From Sarcocystis neurona (Eukaryota > Apicomplexa > Conoidasida > Eucoccidiorida > Sarcocystidae), in the NCBI GenBank assembly GCA_000727475.1, contig KL647325.1, forward strand, positions 62,001 to 126,000: a DNA stretch of 64,000 nt. The letters are read 5' to 3'. Below the pieces are notes generated by a model, which was not told where the DNA came from, ran no database searches, and saw nothing but the letters and a program-made list of their open reading frames with translations. Below, one piece after another: positions 54,001 to 63,499 of the stretch (positions are counted from its first letter, which is position 1; every line of letters starts with the position of its first letter). Made by a program: the position numbers and the translations under genes.

Positions 54001-56260
54001 ATTTACATACATACAATTGCGTGTATGTATACTTGCATGTGGATGCCACTCATGGATAGCTGTAAGGGCGTGTATTTGTACAGTGTGCAGTTCGTACAAC
54101 ACATAGGAGCCGTCGCACGCTTTGCGTAGTCATTTTTCTGCGTGCGCCTTCGGCGAAATCTGCGCTGCTCCTGCGGTGGACTGTAGGGTGGGGCGGGTGC
54201 ATCATCGCGCTACTGGAGGGTCAAGAATATGGCCCAAATTTCCTGCAGCAGGTACGCCACTGCAGCCTCAGCACAAGCGAAAACAGTGTCGGTAGCAACA
54301 GCAGCAGAAGCAGCACCCCCCGCAGGCACAGACGCAGACGCAGCAACACCACCAGACGCAATACCAGCGGCCGAAGGGCTTGCAACCTCTCCAGCCCGAA
54401 AAAAGGAGCACCAGCTGCGGCCCGAGCAGGCCATGACAGCTATGTGGAACAAAGGCACGGCAGCAGCAGCAGCGCTTGACAAATACGCGGGGAGGCGCAG
54501 CAGCAGCAGCAGCAGACAGCGTCAGCGGCACGTACACCTGCCTCGGCTGCTGCACCCAGCGAAGCCGGCGGGGTGCGGCAGCAGCAACAGCAGCAGTGCC
54601 TGCTTGGAGTGACCTACTGTAGGGTGTCATACACACTGCAGGCGCACGCACGTGCCCTTGCGGGCTGCTGTCCTGACTTGCTGCACTGTCCAGCACGTGG
54701 GCGGGCGCTTGCTGCCGCTGGCTAGCGTTTCTTCCTTCGCTTCTGGAAGCTGCTGCGCTTCTGGGCTGCTGCTGCTCTCTGCACGTTGTTTCTGCTGCTG
54801 CGGCTGCTCGGCCGCCCTTTCGCCCGGTCTGCTGCTACGCCGCTGCTGTCGCCGTGGGCTGGTGCTGTGACTACGGTGCTGCCACTTTTCTACGCGGTGC
54901 AGTTTTATTGCGCTACTGCTGCTGCTGCCGTGTATATATTTGTGCACGAACGTGTCATCTATATATATACGTATGTATATGTGTACGTCTACGCATGTAA
55001 ATATGTATATATATATGTGTACATCCGTGGGCTCCTTCCTTTGGTGCTGCTGTGCTCCCGCTGCTTTTGCGATGCAAGCACACACTAGTCCTGCTACTGC
55101 TGCGCTGCACTGCTTATGCACCTCCCCGTGCTGATGTAACTCATCTGGTGGTGCGCCGCGGCCGCAGCTCCTCTTCGGTTGACTGGAAGCGGTGCTGCTC
55201 CTGCTACATGCAGTTTACTGTGCTGCTGCTGAACGGCGAACGTATCCCCGAGACTCCAGAGCGAAAAGAAAGCTTGTTGCTGCTTGTGGACTGCATGTGT
55301 ACTACATAGCTGAACGAGCGCTTCTACGACCTGCCGGCAAAAACGCTTCCTGCTGAGGCTGCTGCAGGGGGGACTGTGGCGGGGCCGCAGCAGCAGAGTG
55401 CGAGTAGAGCTGCTGTAGCACCACCCGCAGCGGGTGCAGAAACAGCAGCACCAGTGGGCGGTTCAGTTCCAGCGAAAGCAGCAGCAGCAGCGAGGCCAGA
55501 TGCAGAGGCACACGTAGCAGCAGAAAAGGCGGCACCAGCAGCACGCACGGAGGTCGGAACTTTGCAAAGTGCGCGAGAGAAGGCAACAGCTGCAGCAGAA
55601 AATTTGCTGTTTCTGGTGAAGCCTGCAGGCGGGGTAATGGTTTACGCGGTGAAAGGACGAAGAGGCGACTCTCTAACTGGGCCCGCAGACACGAAAATAA
55701 CCAGCGCTGGCAGCAGCAACGGGAAGCCAAGTGGGGAGGAAGACAGCTGCAGCATCAAGAGCGTGACAGACGGCAGCCACAACACCGCTGACACTTTACA
55801 CAAAAGCAGCAGCAGAACCCAAAGCACCGCAGGCAGCAAGAGCAGCAGCAGTAGCAGCAGTAGCACCAAGATAGACAGCAACAGCAGTAGGGGCACCACG
55901 GACAGCAACAACAGCATGATTGCCGACAGCAGCAATCCCGTCGCAGAGAGCGGCAGCTCCGGCACTGGATACAGCAACAGCAGCAGAAGCAACAGCTGCA
56001 CTACAGGTAGCAGGGGAATGAACACTGCTTGTGCGCACGCCAGCAGCAGTGCTGACAATACTAGGAACAGCACTGGTGCAGGTGAGAACAGCTACTCTAG
56101 CAGACGCAGCAAGTGCAGCAGAGAAGAAAAAGAAGAAGAACGCGAAGAGGACAGGGGACAGTGGATTACAATTGGAAAAAATCGCTGCTACTGGCTGCAA
56201 GCGGTCGCCTTCGTTGGCAGCAGCAGCAGCAGTAAACGGCTGAAAGCTGAACAACAGTAA
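41936..56260 (+). CDS. GALK: Galactokinase / N-acetylgalactosamine kinase (GALK2-like GHMP kinase), at least 9 exons
   Basis: ATP-dependent 1-phosphorylation of galactose or GalNAc, a cytosolic step feeding UDP-sugar synthesis. Exons: 41936-42063, 44083-44986, 45227-45362, 47191-~47496, 49922-50088, 50516-50612, 52109-52244, 54187-54251 and 55310-56260. All joins keep phase except exon 4 to 5, where at least one exon seems missing. Motif 1 is GRVNIIGEHLDYSGYDVLPM across exons 1-2; motif 2 GLASSSSLVV in exon 3; GGGMDQ with the catalytic-base Asp formed across exons 3-4; motif 3 MTGAGWGGCIIAL across exons 7-8. QRAQHVYSEAARVHDF and FDCSCAEANSLV are GALK2-type signatures. The start is fixed by an in-frame TAG at 41,921 just before ATG 41,936. 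The protein is about 960 residues against about 460 in animals, because of a long insert in exon 2 and a Ser/Asn-rich C-terminal extension. Substrate choice between galactose and GalNAc cannot be read from sequence. Confidence 0.92.
43480..43740. repeat. TA/TACA microsatellite in intron 1
   Basis: TATATACATA and TACGTA steps in the first intron of the sugar kinase gene. Non-coding. Confidence 0.8.
44083..44986 (+). other. GALK: Sugar kinase exon 2
   Basis: Acceptor CTGTGTAG| then VNIIGEHLDYSGYDVLPMAI, the sugar-binding signature. After MAINRFSTCAVRR comes an insert of about 100 residues rich in Ala, Ser, Thr and Gln. The fold resumes with PYFLRVAHTHYHKYGSVTLQ, another Gln/Ser/Glu-rich linker, and LEWHMYVYAALLGVLEYYHG. 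It ends LLVGGDLPM before GTAAAT. The last two segments match the conserved helix and the strand leading to the ATP loop. Confidence 0.88.
45227..45362 (+). other. GALK: Sugar kinase exon 3 (ATP-binding loop)
   Basis: Acceptor TGCGCAG| then AAGLASSSSLVVGVVVAMAA, the GHMP phosphate-binding motif 2 (family form GLSSSSA), then SRREVAAISTEAERYVKTAG. Donor CCG|GTGAGA, phase 1. Confidence 0.92.
47191..47496 (+). other. GALK: Sugar kinase exon 4 (catalytic Asp)
   Basis: Acceptor GGACGCAG| completes GGGMDQAVIALSPQEGAA, then LRVTFEPELLTHAVALPAGL, FAVCHTTAESPKAG and RFNKRVLECYLAALVLTKWG. The Asp of GGGMDQ is the catalytic-base position in galactokinases. The 3' boundary is uncertain: C|GTACAC at 47,496 is the last plausible donor before a CA microsatellite. 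Confidence 0.85.
47557..47598. repeat. 21-bp perfect tandem duplication
   Basis: The unit GCGAAAATTTTACAGCGCCG plus T occurs twice in perfect tandem, and a third start (GCGAA) follows. It lies just after the CA microsatellite, in the intron after exon 4 of the sugar kinase. Confidence 0.9.
48420..48640. repeat. CTG/TTG trinucleotide tract in intron
   Basis: About 210 bases of CTG, TTG and CTA triplets on the plus strand, read as poly-Leu or Ala/Val in plus frames. It lies between exons 4 and 5 of the sugar kinase and has the opposite orientation to the CAG bias of that gene's exons. Confidence 0.85.
49922..50088 (+). other. GALK: Sugar kinase exon 5
   Basis: Acceptor GTGTCCTGCAG| then ECAAAAAEKLHAAPYTKEEI, QAVLGSSLLLRCMRRGFQRS and WEANDHFFLR. 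The PYTKEEI-xx-xLG part is the family PYxxEEIxxxLG helix. Donor GGCA|GTAAGT, phase 2. Confidence 0.88.
50190..50410. repeat. TA/GTAC microsatellite with repeated GTCTGGGCACGCGGA
   Basis: TATATATG tract in the intron after exon 5. A short unit, GTACGTCTGGGCACGCGGAT or close to it, occurs near 50,252 and again near 50,321. Confidence 0.65.
50516..50612 (+). other. GALK: Sugar kinase exon 6
   Basis: Acceptor CTGTTGCAG| then (Q)RAQHVYSEAARVHDFVGA and CTAASHKPRSETLR. The HVYSEAxRVxxF motif is diagnostic for galactokinase C-lobes. Entry in phase 2 and exit in phase 0 fit both neighbours. Confidence 0.9.
51330..52030. repeat. TA/CATA/TACG microsatellite with a direct repeat
   Basis: Microsatellite in the intron before exon 7. 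Within it CATCTATACGTACAATCGTA and the bases following it recur in near-identical form near 51,897 and 51,957, a direct repeat of about 60 bp. Confidence 0.75.
52109..52244 (+). other. GALK: Sugar kinase exon 7
   Basis: Acceptor GTGTGTAG| then ELGALMRASHRSCSDLFDCS, CAEANSLVSLSASH and PGVVGARMTGA, ending G|GTGAGC. This is the LGxLMxxSHxSCxDxxxCSC segment and the start of motif 3. Confidence 0.92.
53423..53590. repeat. 27-bp minisatellite, six copies, with palindromic core
   Basis: Unit of 27 bp: ACACCGCAGACAGGGTCCAG followed by TGTACGT. There are six full copies and a partial one; the sixth carries substitutions. Each junction forms the palindrome GTGTACGTACAC. All frames stay open because the unit is a multiple of three without stops, but it lies between exons 7 and 8 of the sugar kinase. 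Confidence 0.92.
54187..54251 (+). other. GALK: Sugar kinase exon 8 (motif 3)
   Basis: Only 65 bases. Acceptor GACTGTAG| then GWGGCIIALLEGQEYGPNFL and QQ, before GTACGC. It completes the MTGAGWGG glycine motif started in exon 7. Confidence 0.9.
54252..55309. other. Intron 8 with CAG and CTG blocks
   Basis: Holds an Ala/Gln-coding CAG block (54,290-54,600), a CTG block (54,700-54,930) and a short TA microsatellite (54,940-55,020). The flanking exons join in phase 0, so no exon is needed here, although the CAG block could be retained as coding in an isoform because its frame continues exon 8. Confidence 0.5.
55310..56260 (+). other. GALK: Sugar kinase exon 9 (C-terminus and Ser-rich tail)
   Basis: Acceptor ACTACATAG| then LNERFYDLPAKTLPAEAAAG, an Ala/Val/Pro-rich insert, and NLLFLVKPAGGVMVYAV, which is the usual last strand of galactokinases (LFxxKPGGGAxVL). 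About 205 further residues, Ser/Asn/Thr-rich and then charged, run to TAA at 56,258. The extension has no family counterpart that I know. Confidence 0.85.
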
Positions 56261-56269
56261 AAGCCGGCA

Positions 56270-56373
56270 GATACATAGGTACATCTGCTTGTATAGGTGT
56301 CAGTATACCAATCTGCTTATGCAGCCCAGTACTTACATGTGTCTGTCTCTCTCTATATATCTGTATGTATACG

Positions 56374-56404
<31 letters not shown>

Positions 56405-56673
56405 GTATGTCTACCAGTGTACGTATGTGGGTGTGCGCATTAGCAACGCTTGTACGTACAACTATCGTCGCATTTGTTACCCGTTCGTGCCGGTTCACGT
56501 TGTGTATGTTTCCGTGGAAACCTGTATAACGTACGTGCTTCGACGGTCAAAGAAAGGCGAGAGCCTGCGTTGGTGGGTCTGGGGAACGGGGCAGGCGAAC
56601 GTGGCTTCTGATCAAAGCTCTTACGTATGGAGTACGCACATGTCAAAGTTCTCTGTGTGTGTGTGTGTATGTG

Positions 56674-56711
<38 letters not shown>

Positions 56712-58120
56712 CGCAGAGGTGCGTATGCACACATAGCGTGTCCCTCTCTATGGGCCTCAGTCTACGCACACTGACGTATCTAGTAGGCGTCTAACACGCA
56801 CTTGATCTTTCTGGAGGTCCTCTCTGCATACTGTTATGTGTCTGCCTACTTGCGAACATATAATCACTTGCCTGCATTGCATGTGTACAGCTGCGTGTAT
56901 ACACCTACTTACATTATATTTTGCATGTGCATGCGTAGGTGCCTTTGTTTGTACGTATACAATGATACACCGGGGGATACGGTTGACGCAGATCTGCCCG
57001 CCTACATGAAATGGTGTGCCGCTGTACACGAGCAGACCCCCACCACTGCCCCCTGTGCATATGTACACACATTCACACATATACGAACACACCTATATGT
57101 ATATGTATAGTCACAAGTGCAAAGGAAAGGAGTAGGAGTACAAGGCTTGTTCCATATTTACACTGATGAGGCGACTGGTGTGTACTATCTTTATACGCCT
57201 ATACTTACACGTGTACATACTGATGTACATTCGCCCCACTTCTCAAGTTGATATTCTACATGTAGGGTACACGTTTGTGTAGAAGTTGAGAATAAACTTG
57301 TGCACGCGCGACTGGAGAATGAAAACCTGAATCTCCGACTACCAATGCGGACGCCGGCGAATATCCAGCCGCTGCGTTTGCAGAGGGAGTTGACTCCTTG
57401 GTGCCAAGCACCGCTTGCAGCGATGTAGAAGACGCACAGAAGGTCGCGGCCGACGTGTACTCTAAGCTGCATGTGCACGCACACCTTCACGAACACTGGA
57501 TTGTGCGCGTGTGTGTATATATATATATATATGTACTTATGTATGTATGGGTTGGGGGGGACTGGGGAGCACGGCGACCACTGCCGAGGACGTCCGCATG
57601 ACTGCAGACCCCACTGTACTTTCGTAAAGTCACCAGATGCGCCACGTCAACTGCAACTACGTATTCCCTATTGATGCGAGCAGAATTCCTTGCGTATATC
57701 GGGTACTCTTTCTGGGCACTGTATTCAAGCTAGTGTTCACACTTGTCCGCTTCTTACGTGTGAATGTGTACAGAGAGGCAGAGAGGGAGGGATGCAGAGG
57801 TTATCAGGTAGACACACCAAGGAAAGGTGCCCTAAGGCATGTTTATGTGGAAACTGTGTGTGCGCCCGGCGGTTCTCCGTACGTTTGCCGACAAATGTGT
57901 AGCTGCATGTACGTAGCTTTGTCGCAGACTAGGTGTCAAGAGGGAAGAATGTGGCTGGCAGTGCGTGCAGACACCACTGCTCCTTCGGACTATGTATGAC
58001 TTGCCAACATGGTGACGTCCTTCATAAGCAGCTGCGTGGTCGTCGCGGGTGACTGCACGCGCGATGCAGCACACTTTTTAGGTCGCTGCTAAGGCCGTTT
58101 AGCTGGACACGCGAGCGGCG
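56270..58120. other. Microsatellite and mixed spacer; one weak ORF
   Basis: TA microsatellite at 56,345-56,415 and 56,670-56,715. The rest is mixed DNA with frequent stops. At about 57,322-57,515 one plus frame reads AGEYPAAAFAEGVDSLVPST followed by ACSDVEDAQKVAADVYSKLH, which looks more like protein than its surroundings. It has no clear splice sites, so I do not call it a gene. Confidence 0.35.
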
Positions 58121-58129
58121 CCTAGCAAG

Positions 58130-59530
58130 TGAATATCCTCAAGATACGTTTGTATGTGTGTGCGGCAAGGCAGCAGACCGACTTAGGCGCCCGCGGGCGA
58201 TGTACCCAGATTCCGGGCTGCCCGCCATGCGCGACACCGCCCTTCCACCAAGGGACCTGCTCCTTCACAAACGTTTTTCTCTTCAGGGGAAAATTACAGG
58301 TCCCTTACATTTCCAATACCTCAGACCTGCTGTGGCAGCAGAACCGCTACCACCACATAGCAGAACGGCAGCGACACTGACAGAGGCTGCAGGTCTGCCA
58401 TATTCACTATGAATCTCCACACAGCAACTTCCAAGCAGCGACCACATCTGTGAATACCGCATGACAACCATCCATATTTTACTGCTCAGAGACTCCCCCC
58501 AAAATTCCCAGCCCCGAATATGTGCTGACGCAGCGCTACCTACACGGGTTTTTGGCACGCCGCCCCAGCAGCAGCCCTGTCAAAAGAGTAACTCTTCAGG
58601 TGCCACTGCTGCTGCAGCGCATGCGCCAACAAGCAGCGGACACCCCGGCATTATCGACACGCAACGCCTATCAACAGTTTTTGCACGGCTACTGGAGAGC
58701 CACTACCAACAGCACCTGCTATACATCTACGTGTAACTCAGATACACTCTATGAAGTTGGATAACTGAACACACGCTGTTGCAGCTCAGCAAGCGTACAG
58801 CAACACCTCGCTGCCCACAGAAGCCGCCGCAATAGCACCAGCAGTCAAAACCTTGCGGTTTCTAGAAGAGGCATGCAAACGCCGTGTGACGGTGCGCGGC
58901 ACCAGCACCTGCAACACCACCAGCGGTAGGGGTTGCAGTAGGCAGCAGCGGTACTGGCGACTGCAACACAGGCAGCAAATACGAGGAGCGCGGCAGCAAC
59001 AGTCGTTAGAAGCCGCAACACGGGGACCAGCAGCAGCAGTACAAGCAGTAGCGGCCGCGGCAGCCGGTTTCCCATCGCTTGATTGCTTCCCGCCTGCCGT
59101 TCGCGCCGATAGCGATACCAGGAACACCGGCGCCGCACGAACTGTACATCATTTACCCCACAGAACTATCGCTACACGACGGCGCGCTGCGCATGCACCG
59201 GAGTGCCAGCAGCACCGATGCGCTGTCCAGGCGGGGCGGCACGACATACGGTGCAAGCAGCTGCCGTACTACAGCCGAAGACAGAACTCCACACCGGAAC
59301 CCCTGCTGTCGCTCACAGCTGCTGCTCTACATGTGTCGTACACTACTGCAAAATCACATCGACACGCTACCCCGGCGCCCTACCACAGCAGCAACAGCAA
59401 AGACATTTCTCCGTCTTATACAAGGATACTGCCACGTGCCCGCACCGCTTCGACAACGTGACGCTACCTGCTGCAGCGGCCGCTGCTGCAAACACTCCTG
59501 CTGTCTGTGCTGCAGCGTCACACGGCATAC
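58130..59530 (+). other. A/C-rich region with overlapping open plus frames
   Basis: The plus strand is rich in C and A. Two or three plus frames are open at once, for example 58,522-58,735 with LTQRYLHGFLARRPSSSPVK, and 59,079-59,552 with PHELYIIYPTELSLHDGALR and LLLYMCRTLLQNHIDTLPRR. Openness in several frames points to composition and not selection. No family was recognised. Confidence 0.3.
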
Positions 59531-59534
59531 GTGC

Positions 59535-59685
59535 ACACATATATATATATAATATAAGAGAAACCCACAGCTATGATTTAGTCGCAACGTACGTTCACAC
59601 GCATATACATGTATATATATATATGTATATATAAGCGTACACATGCATTTATATATACATATATATACATGCACACAACAGACCG
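59535..59685. repeat. TA/TACA microsatellite
   Basis: TATATATA, TATACATG and similar steps. Separates the A/C-rich region from the minus-strand gene to the right. Confidence 0.8.
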
Positions 59686-60036
59686 TGGACCTTAACCTAC
59701 AATAATTTCTCCCTACATTTTCTAGAGTTTTAAATGTATAAAGCGCTCCCAAGTGCCGCTGACAATTACTACTGGGTTTCGAGTCTTTGCTGCGCAAGGA
59801 GCAGCAGCGTATCTCATCGTCGCTGCGGCTTCTGTTTCACTGTGTGCTGCTGCTGTCACCGTGTTGGGGAGTTGCTGTGGGCCACCCGCCACGCCAGAGC
59901 TACTGCCAACATGCGGTAGCTACCTACGCACTGCTGTACGGACCCCACAGCAGCGCCTGGGAAGACACTGTTGCTGGAAGGCATGGTGTTGCTGTGTTGC
60001 CGGGCTGCTGCTGCGTTGCGGCATTGCTGCTTCCCG

Positions 60037-63000
60037 TTACGTGAGGCGCTGCTGCCGCAGCGGCGCCTGCTTCTTCTGCAGCATCTCCTGCTGCTGCTGC
60101 TGCTCCGCCAATGTCGCAGCGTACACAGGCAACCGCAGGTCTGCGGGATTGCTGTACATGGGAAAGACTCCTGTGGGCAGCGGCAGCTGCTGCTGCGGCG
60201 GCTGCCAAGGCAACTGACTACCTGCAAAGAGCAGAGGTGCGGGAGCCAGCGGATCCGGATATATCTGCAGCATGGGCACCTGCTGCTGCAGCAGCGCAGC
60301 GCTGTTGCTGCCTACGTTGCTCCAAGCAGCGTAGCCTGCTGCTGCAGCACCGGTCGGCACGAAGCTGCTGCTGTCTAACCGCGACGCAGTGAGACCCTGC
60401 GGCCCCACTCCGGCAACAGCCAGACCACCCATTGCTGCTGCTCCTGTCGGAGCCGGGGCCGCTGTTACTGCAGCTGAGGCTGGAACTGCTGCTGCTGCTG
60501 CTGCGGCACCCAACGCCAGACGAATGCGGCCACTGCCCGCTTCCACCATCTGAGGCGGCTGCGTGCTCACATGCGCAGAAAGCGCAGGAGCAGCACTGCC
60601 ACCGCCTCTGGCTGTCTCCTGGGCTCTCTCCTGCTGCTGCTGCTTCACCAAGGCCGCATGCTGCTGGTTTTTCCCTGCTCCCCCTCCCCCCCGGCAGGAA
60701 GCAGGGTGCCTGCTGCCGCTCTGCCGCTGCCCGCGTGGCTGCTGCCTCTTTGCTGCTGGGCGCGTGCTGCGCCTCTGCGACGTGCAGACCCCACACCGCT
60801 GCGCGACCTGCTTCCGTCGAGATCTGATCTCTCAGACACGTCTCCTCCTGACGTCTTGCTGGAAAAGGGAGAGCTGGGAGCTGCCGCGACGGGTGCTGCT
60901 CCTGGAGTTGCTGCTGTTCCTGCTGCTCCGTGGGAAGGAGCGACGGGACGCTGGCCTCGTGGCCGCTGCAGATGCATGCTGCCTGCAGCACTCCCAGCAG
61001 CAAGCTGCTCTGCCGAAGCGCGAGCAGCACCGGACATGTCACCAGCAGCAACAGGAAGGCGAGACGACGCGGCACCACCACCAGCAGCCGAGAAGCCTCT
61101 CTCTTCGCCTCGCCAAGGAACACCTACTGCCCGGGTACGCGAAGAAGAAGAAAACGAAGGCGCACTTCCTACCGCTCCGGCGAGCTGCTGCTGCAGCGCC
61201 GCGCTGCTGCCCGCAGCCGAGCCTGATCCTCCTGCGCCAGCTTCAGCCAAGTGAAGGGCAGCAGCCACAGCAGCAGTTTCCCTCCCCATGGCGCGGATGG
61301 AAAGTCCCAGTGCATCTACCGCGGACCGGAGCCCCAGGTACGACTGCATTACGCCGCAGCAGGAAAACCACCAGCAACGCAGCAACAGCAACTCATCCAA
61401 CTCTCGCTCTGTTCTCCTTTCCCCGACCCCCCCCCCACCCAGCAGACGTATACATAGCAAGCGCAGCAGCTCTGCAGACGCAGCAACCGCTCGACATGTA
61501 GCAACAGCGACTCTCCCGCCCCAAAGCAGCGCATGCATCTCTCGGTGGCAGCAGCACTGCAGCACAGACAACGCGTCACAGACAGCAGTGCGGCGCGCTA
61601 CAAGAACAACAGCGGCAGCCTGTCACATACACCAACGCGGGCAACAACAGCACGGCGGTAGCGAGTCCTGACAGCACGGCGTGTAGCAGCGCAGCCACTA
61701 GCACACGCCGCAGCGCACGCAGCAACCCCCCCGCAGCAGCCTACCGCCTGCCCCGCAGCAGCAGACTCATCACAGAGACAGCACGTCCTGGCGGCGCACC
61801 ACTGACGAAAGATGATCTCGCATAAGGCGTCTAGCAACGGTACCTCCCTACAACGCAAGGACGGCAGCAGCACGCGAACAACAGCAGCACAAACCCAACA
61901 ACCGTCCGCCACGCGCCCCGCTGGCAAATGTATGCCTACATATAGGCATGCATATACGTATACGTATATACGGACATATCGCGTACGCGTATGCATATAT
62001 ACACATATATATAACTGCTGTACGCAGTATGGGTGACCGTCTTCCCCCGAGGCACATCCGGATCAGAAAACGGAAGGACGGGACTGAAGAAACGGGTGCC
62101 GCGCAGCAACCGCTCGACCTTCACGCGGCTTCACGTAGCAGGTAGTGCGACGTACGGCGGCTGTTCCATCTGTTGCTGCACACGTTTGCCACCGCTTACT
62201 GCAGAACGTCCAACTACCGAAGAAACAGCACTCGCATGCAGACGCTTCGCCACAGCAGGCTGTGACACAGGGATGAGAAACGTTCCTCTCCCACTGCCAC
62301 TTCGTACCACTCGGCTGCTGCTGCTGCTGCGGCCTCCGCTGCTTTCCTGCTCTTCCTCCTCCTTATCTCCCGTCTGAGAGTCGGCTGCTTCTTTTCCTGC
62401 TAATGAAGTCCCTCGCTTGTGACTGCAGTTGGTTTTCTCTTCCTCTGAGGCCGCTCAGTGCCTGCTGTCACTCCTGCTCTCGCTCCTCCGCTACTGCTGC
62501 GCGCCTGCTGCCGTAAAGCTGCTGCAGGCCCGCAGCCGCTGTCTCCTTACGTGTCTCTCAGCTTTTTGGAAACGCAGCAGCAAATACGCTTTCCTCCTCC
62601 CATTGCCGCGATCCTTCTCCTGCCGCTGCCACCTAATTCTTCTCCTGCTGGTGCCGCCCTCTCTACGAGCCGCCATGTTGTGCACCAGCCCGAACATGAA
62701 AGCTGAGCGCTTACCCTTACGTTTGTCCTTACAAAATGCGCTGCCGTTCCTACTGCTGCCGCACCTTCTGCTGTTGCTACGACTGTCGTGAGTGGTGCTG
62801 TCACGAGGTTGCCCGCGACGTTGCTGCGCGTTGCCTGCCGCTGCCCCTGTCGGTCGGTTCGCTGCTGCTGCTCCAGCTCCGATTGCCGCGTGTGTTGCTG
62901 TTCCTCCTAATATCTCTGTGCCGCACCTGCCGCTACTACACTCTCCGGTACTGCTGCTACGTTCGCTGCGTCTGTTCGTACGTTCCTGCTACTGCTGCTG

Positions 63001-63495
63001 CTACGCGCTTGGCTGCTGCTAGTGCAGTAATTCCATTTCTGTTGCAAGACACTTGAAGAGTAACTTACCATCAGGCAACTCTCCCGTCCGCCGACAAAAG
63101 ACGCGCTGTTGTTTTGCTGCGGTTGTTCACTGGCAGCGGACCCGGCGCGCGGTGCTGCAGCAGCTGCATCCGCCTCTGCGGATTCCTGCTGCTCCTGCGC
63201 ACTCGCTTCCCAAACTGCGTGATGCTGCTGCTGCTGTTGACTAGCTCGTGCCGACCCGTGCAGAAGCGCAGCAACCCCCCCTGCTTCTGTCGCCTTCACA
63301 GCAGGTGGGAGGGGTGTCGCTTGTGCAGAGTCTGCTGCTGCAGCAGCTCCCGTAGCAGCCGGCGCCGCTGTCGCTGCTGCTGCTGCACTTGTTGGATTGA
63401 TCGCCCAATCGGCGAAGCGACGAACCCGCTGCGCGACGTTCTGCAGGCGCTGCCGGCGTTCTGCTGCAGCTGCTGCAGCTGCACAACACACCCCA
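60037..63495 (-). CDS. Ala/Gln/Pro-rich protein of unknown function, multi-exon, minus strand
   Basis: Candidate exons: about 63,495-63,069 (Ala run, then ERRQRLQNVAQRVRRFADWA, Ala/Gln-rich, donor CTGATG|GTAAGT, phase 0); about 62,630-62,567 (RQEKDRGNGRRKAYLLLRFQ then KAERH, donor CAC|GTAAGG, phase 0); 61,343 to about 60,670 (acceptor AATGCAG|, phase 0, SYLGLRSAVDALGLSIRAMG then RETAAVAAALHLAEAG and Ser/Gly/Ala linkers); about 60,680-60,037 (VKQQQQERAQETARGG, Ala/Val-rich, VPMLQIYPDPLAPAPLLFAG, QLPWQPPQQQLPLPTGVFPM, then a stop). The last two parts are in different frames, either a frameshift or a short intron. The 5' end is open. Composition suggests a nuclear or RNA-associated protein; that is only a guess. 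Confidence 0.45.
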
Positions 63496-63499
63496 CATA

